NCBI GenBank assembly: GCA_947565255.1
Contig: CANOFI010000151.1
Location: 1-6,044, forward strand
From: an uncultured Lachnospiraceae bacterium
GTDB lineage: Bacteria > Bacillota > Clostridia > Lachnospirales > Lachnospiraceae
Direction: 5' to 3'
Length of the DNA stretch: 6,044 bases
Part shown: one piece after another, positions 6,010 to 6,044 of the stretch
Layout: the number at the start of each line of letters is the position of its first letter
Numbering within the stretch: the stretch's first letter is position 1
Made by a program: the position numbers and the translations under genes
The notes under the pieces: model-generated
What the model saw: only the letters and a program-made list of their open reading frames with translations
Databases searched by the model: none
Told to the model about the DNA's origin: nothing

Positions 6010-6044
6010 CTAAGCATTGCATAAGGATCATTAAACGCAGGATT

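Noticed and set aside
1..6044. CRISPR array, tRNA, rRNA, riboswitch or complete insertion sequence
   Set aside because: No regularly spaced repeats, cloverleaf or conserved RNA segments, and no transposase reading frame were seen on either strand.

Overview
The window looks like chromosomal DNA from a gut-type member of the Clostridia, most likely Lachnospiraceae or a close relative. This rests on moderate-to-low base composition with AT-rich intergenic DNA, strong AGGAGG-like ribosome binding sites, a dockerin-bearing secreted protein, a small clostridial-type (p)ppGpp synthetase, and a glycogen phosphorylase tail whose wording resembles Lachnospiraceae proteins as I remember them. No search was run, so the taxonomy is inference.

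Every gene I can support is on the minus strand, so transcription runs from high to low coordinates. In that order they are: the C-terminal third of a glycogen phosphorylase (5254 to about 6009), closed by a clear intrinsic terminator; ammonia-dependent NAD+ synthetase nadE (4374-5147) with its own candidate promoter; a small alarmone synthetase of the RelQ/YjbM type (3657-4340), 33 bp after nadE and followed by an intrinsic terminator; a 554-residue predicted secreted fusion of dockerin, flavodoxin and aldo/keto reductase (1719-3383); and an iron-containing alcohol dehydrogenase (401-1597) broken by one in-frame TAG. Below position 400 there is no intact gene, only a short decayed coding remnant (about 198-400) and a 97-bp imperfect palindrome (63-159).

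The genes fall into two blocks. nadE and relQ form a probable two-gene operon joining NAD+ synthesis to alarmone synthesis. The fusion protein and the alcohol dehydrogenase both belong to families that reduce carbonyls with nicotinamide cofactors, but the first is predicted to be exported and the second is cytosolic and probably inactive, so a shared pathway is only a suggestion.

The most unusual item is the exported dockerin-flavodoxin-aldo/keto reductase chain: two domains that depend on redox cofactors, placed on a secreted, calcium-dependent docking scaffold. The outer parts of the window (the TAG at 794-796, two homopolymer indels near 245 and 332, and loss of the glgP reading frame at 6010) show damage that the three central genes do not. 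This could be real pseudogenisation or lower sequence quality near contig ends. I found no tRNA, rRNA, CRISPR array, riboswitch or complete mobile element, and no convincing evidence of a wholly new multi-gene system.
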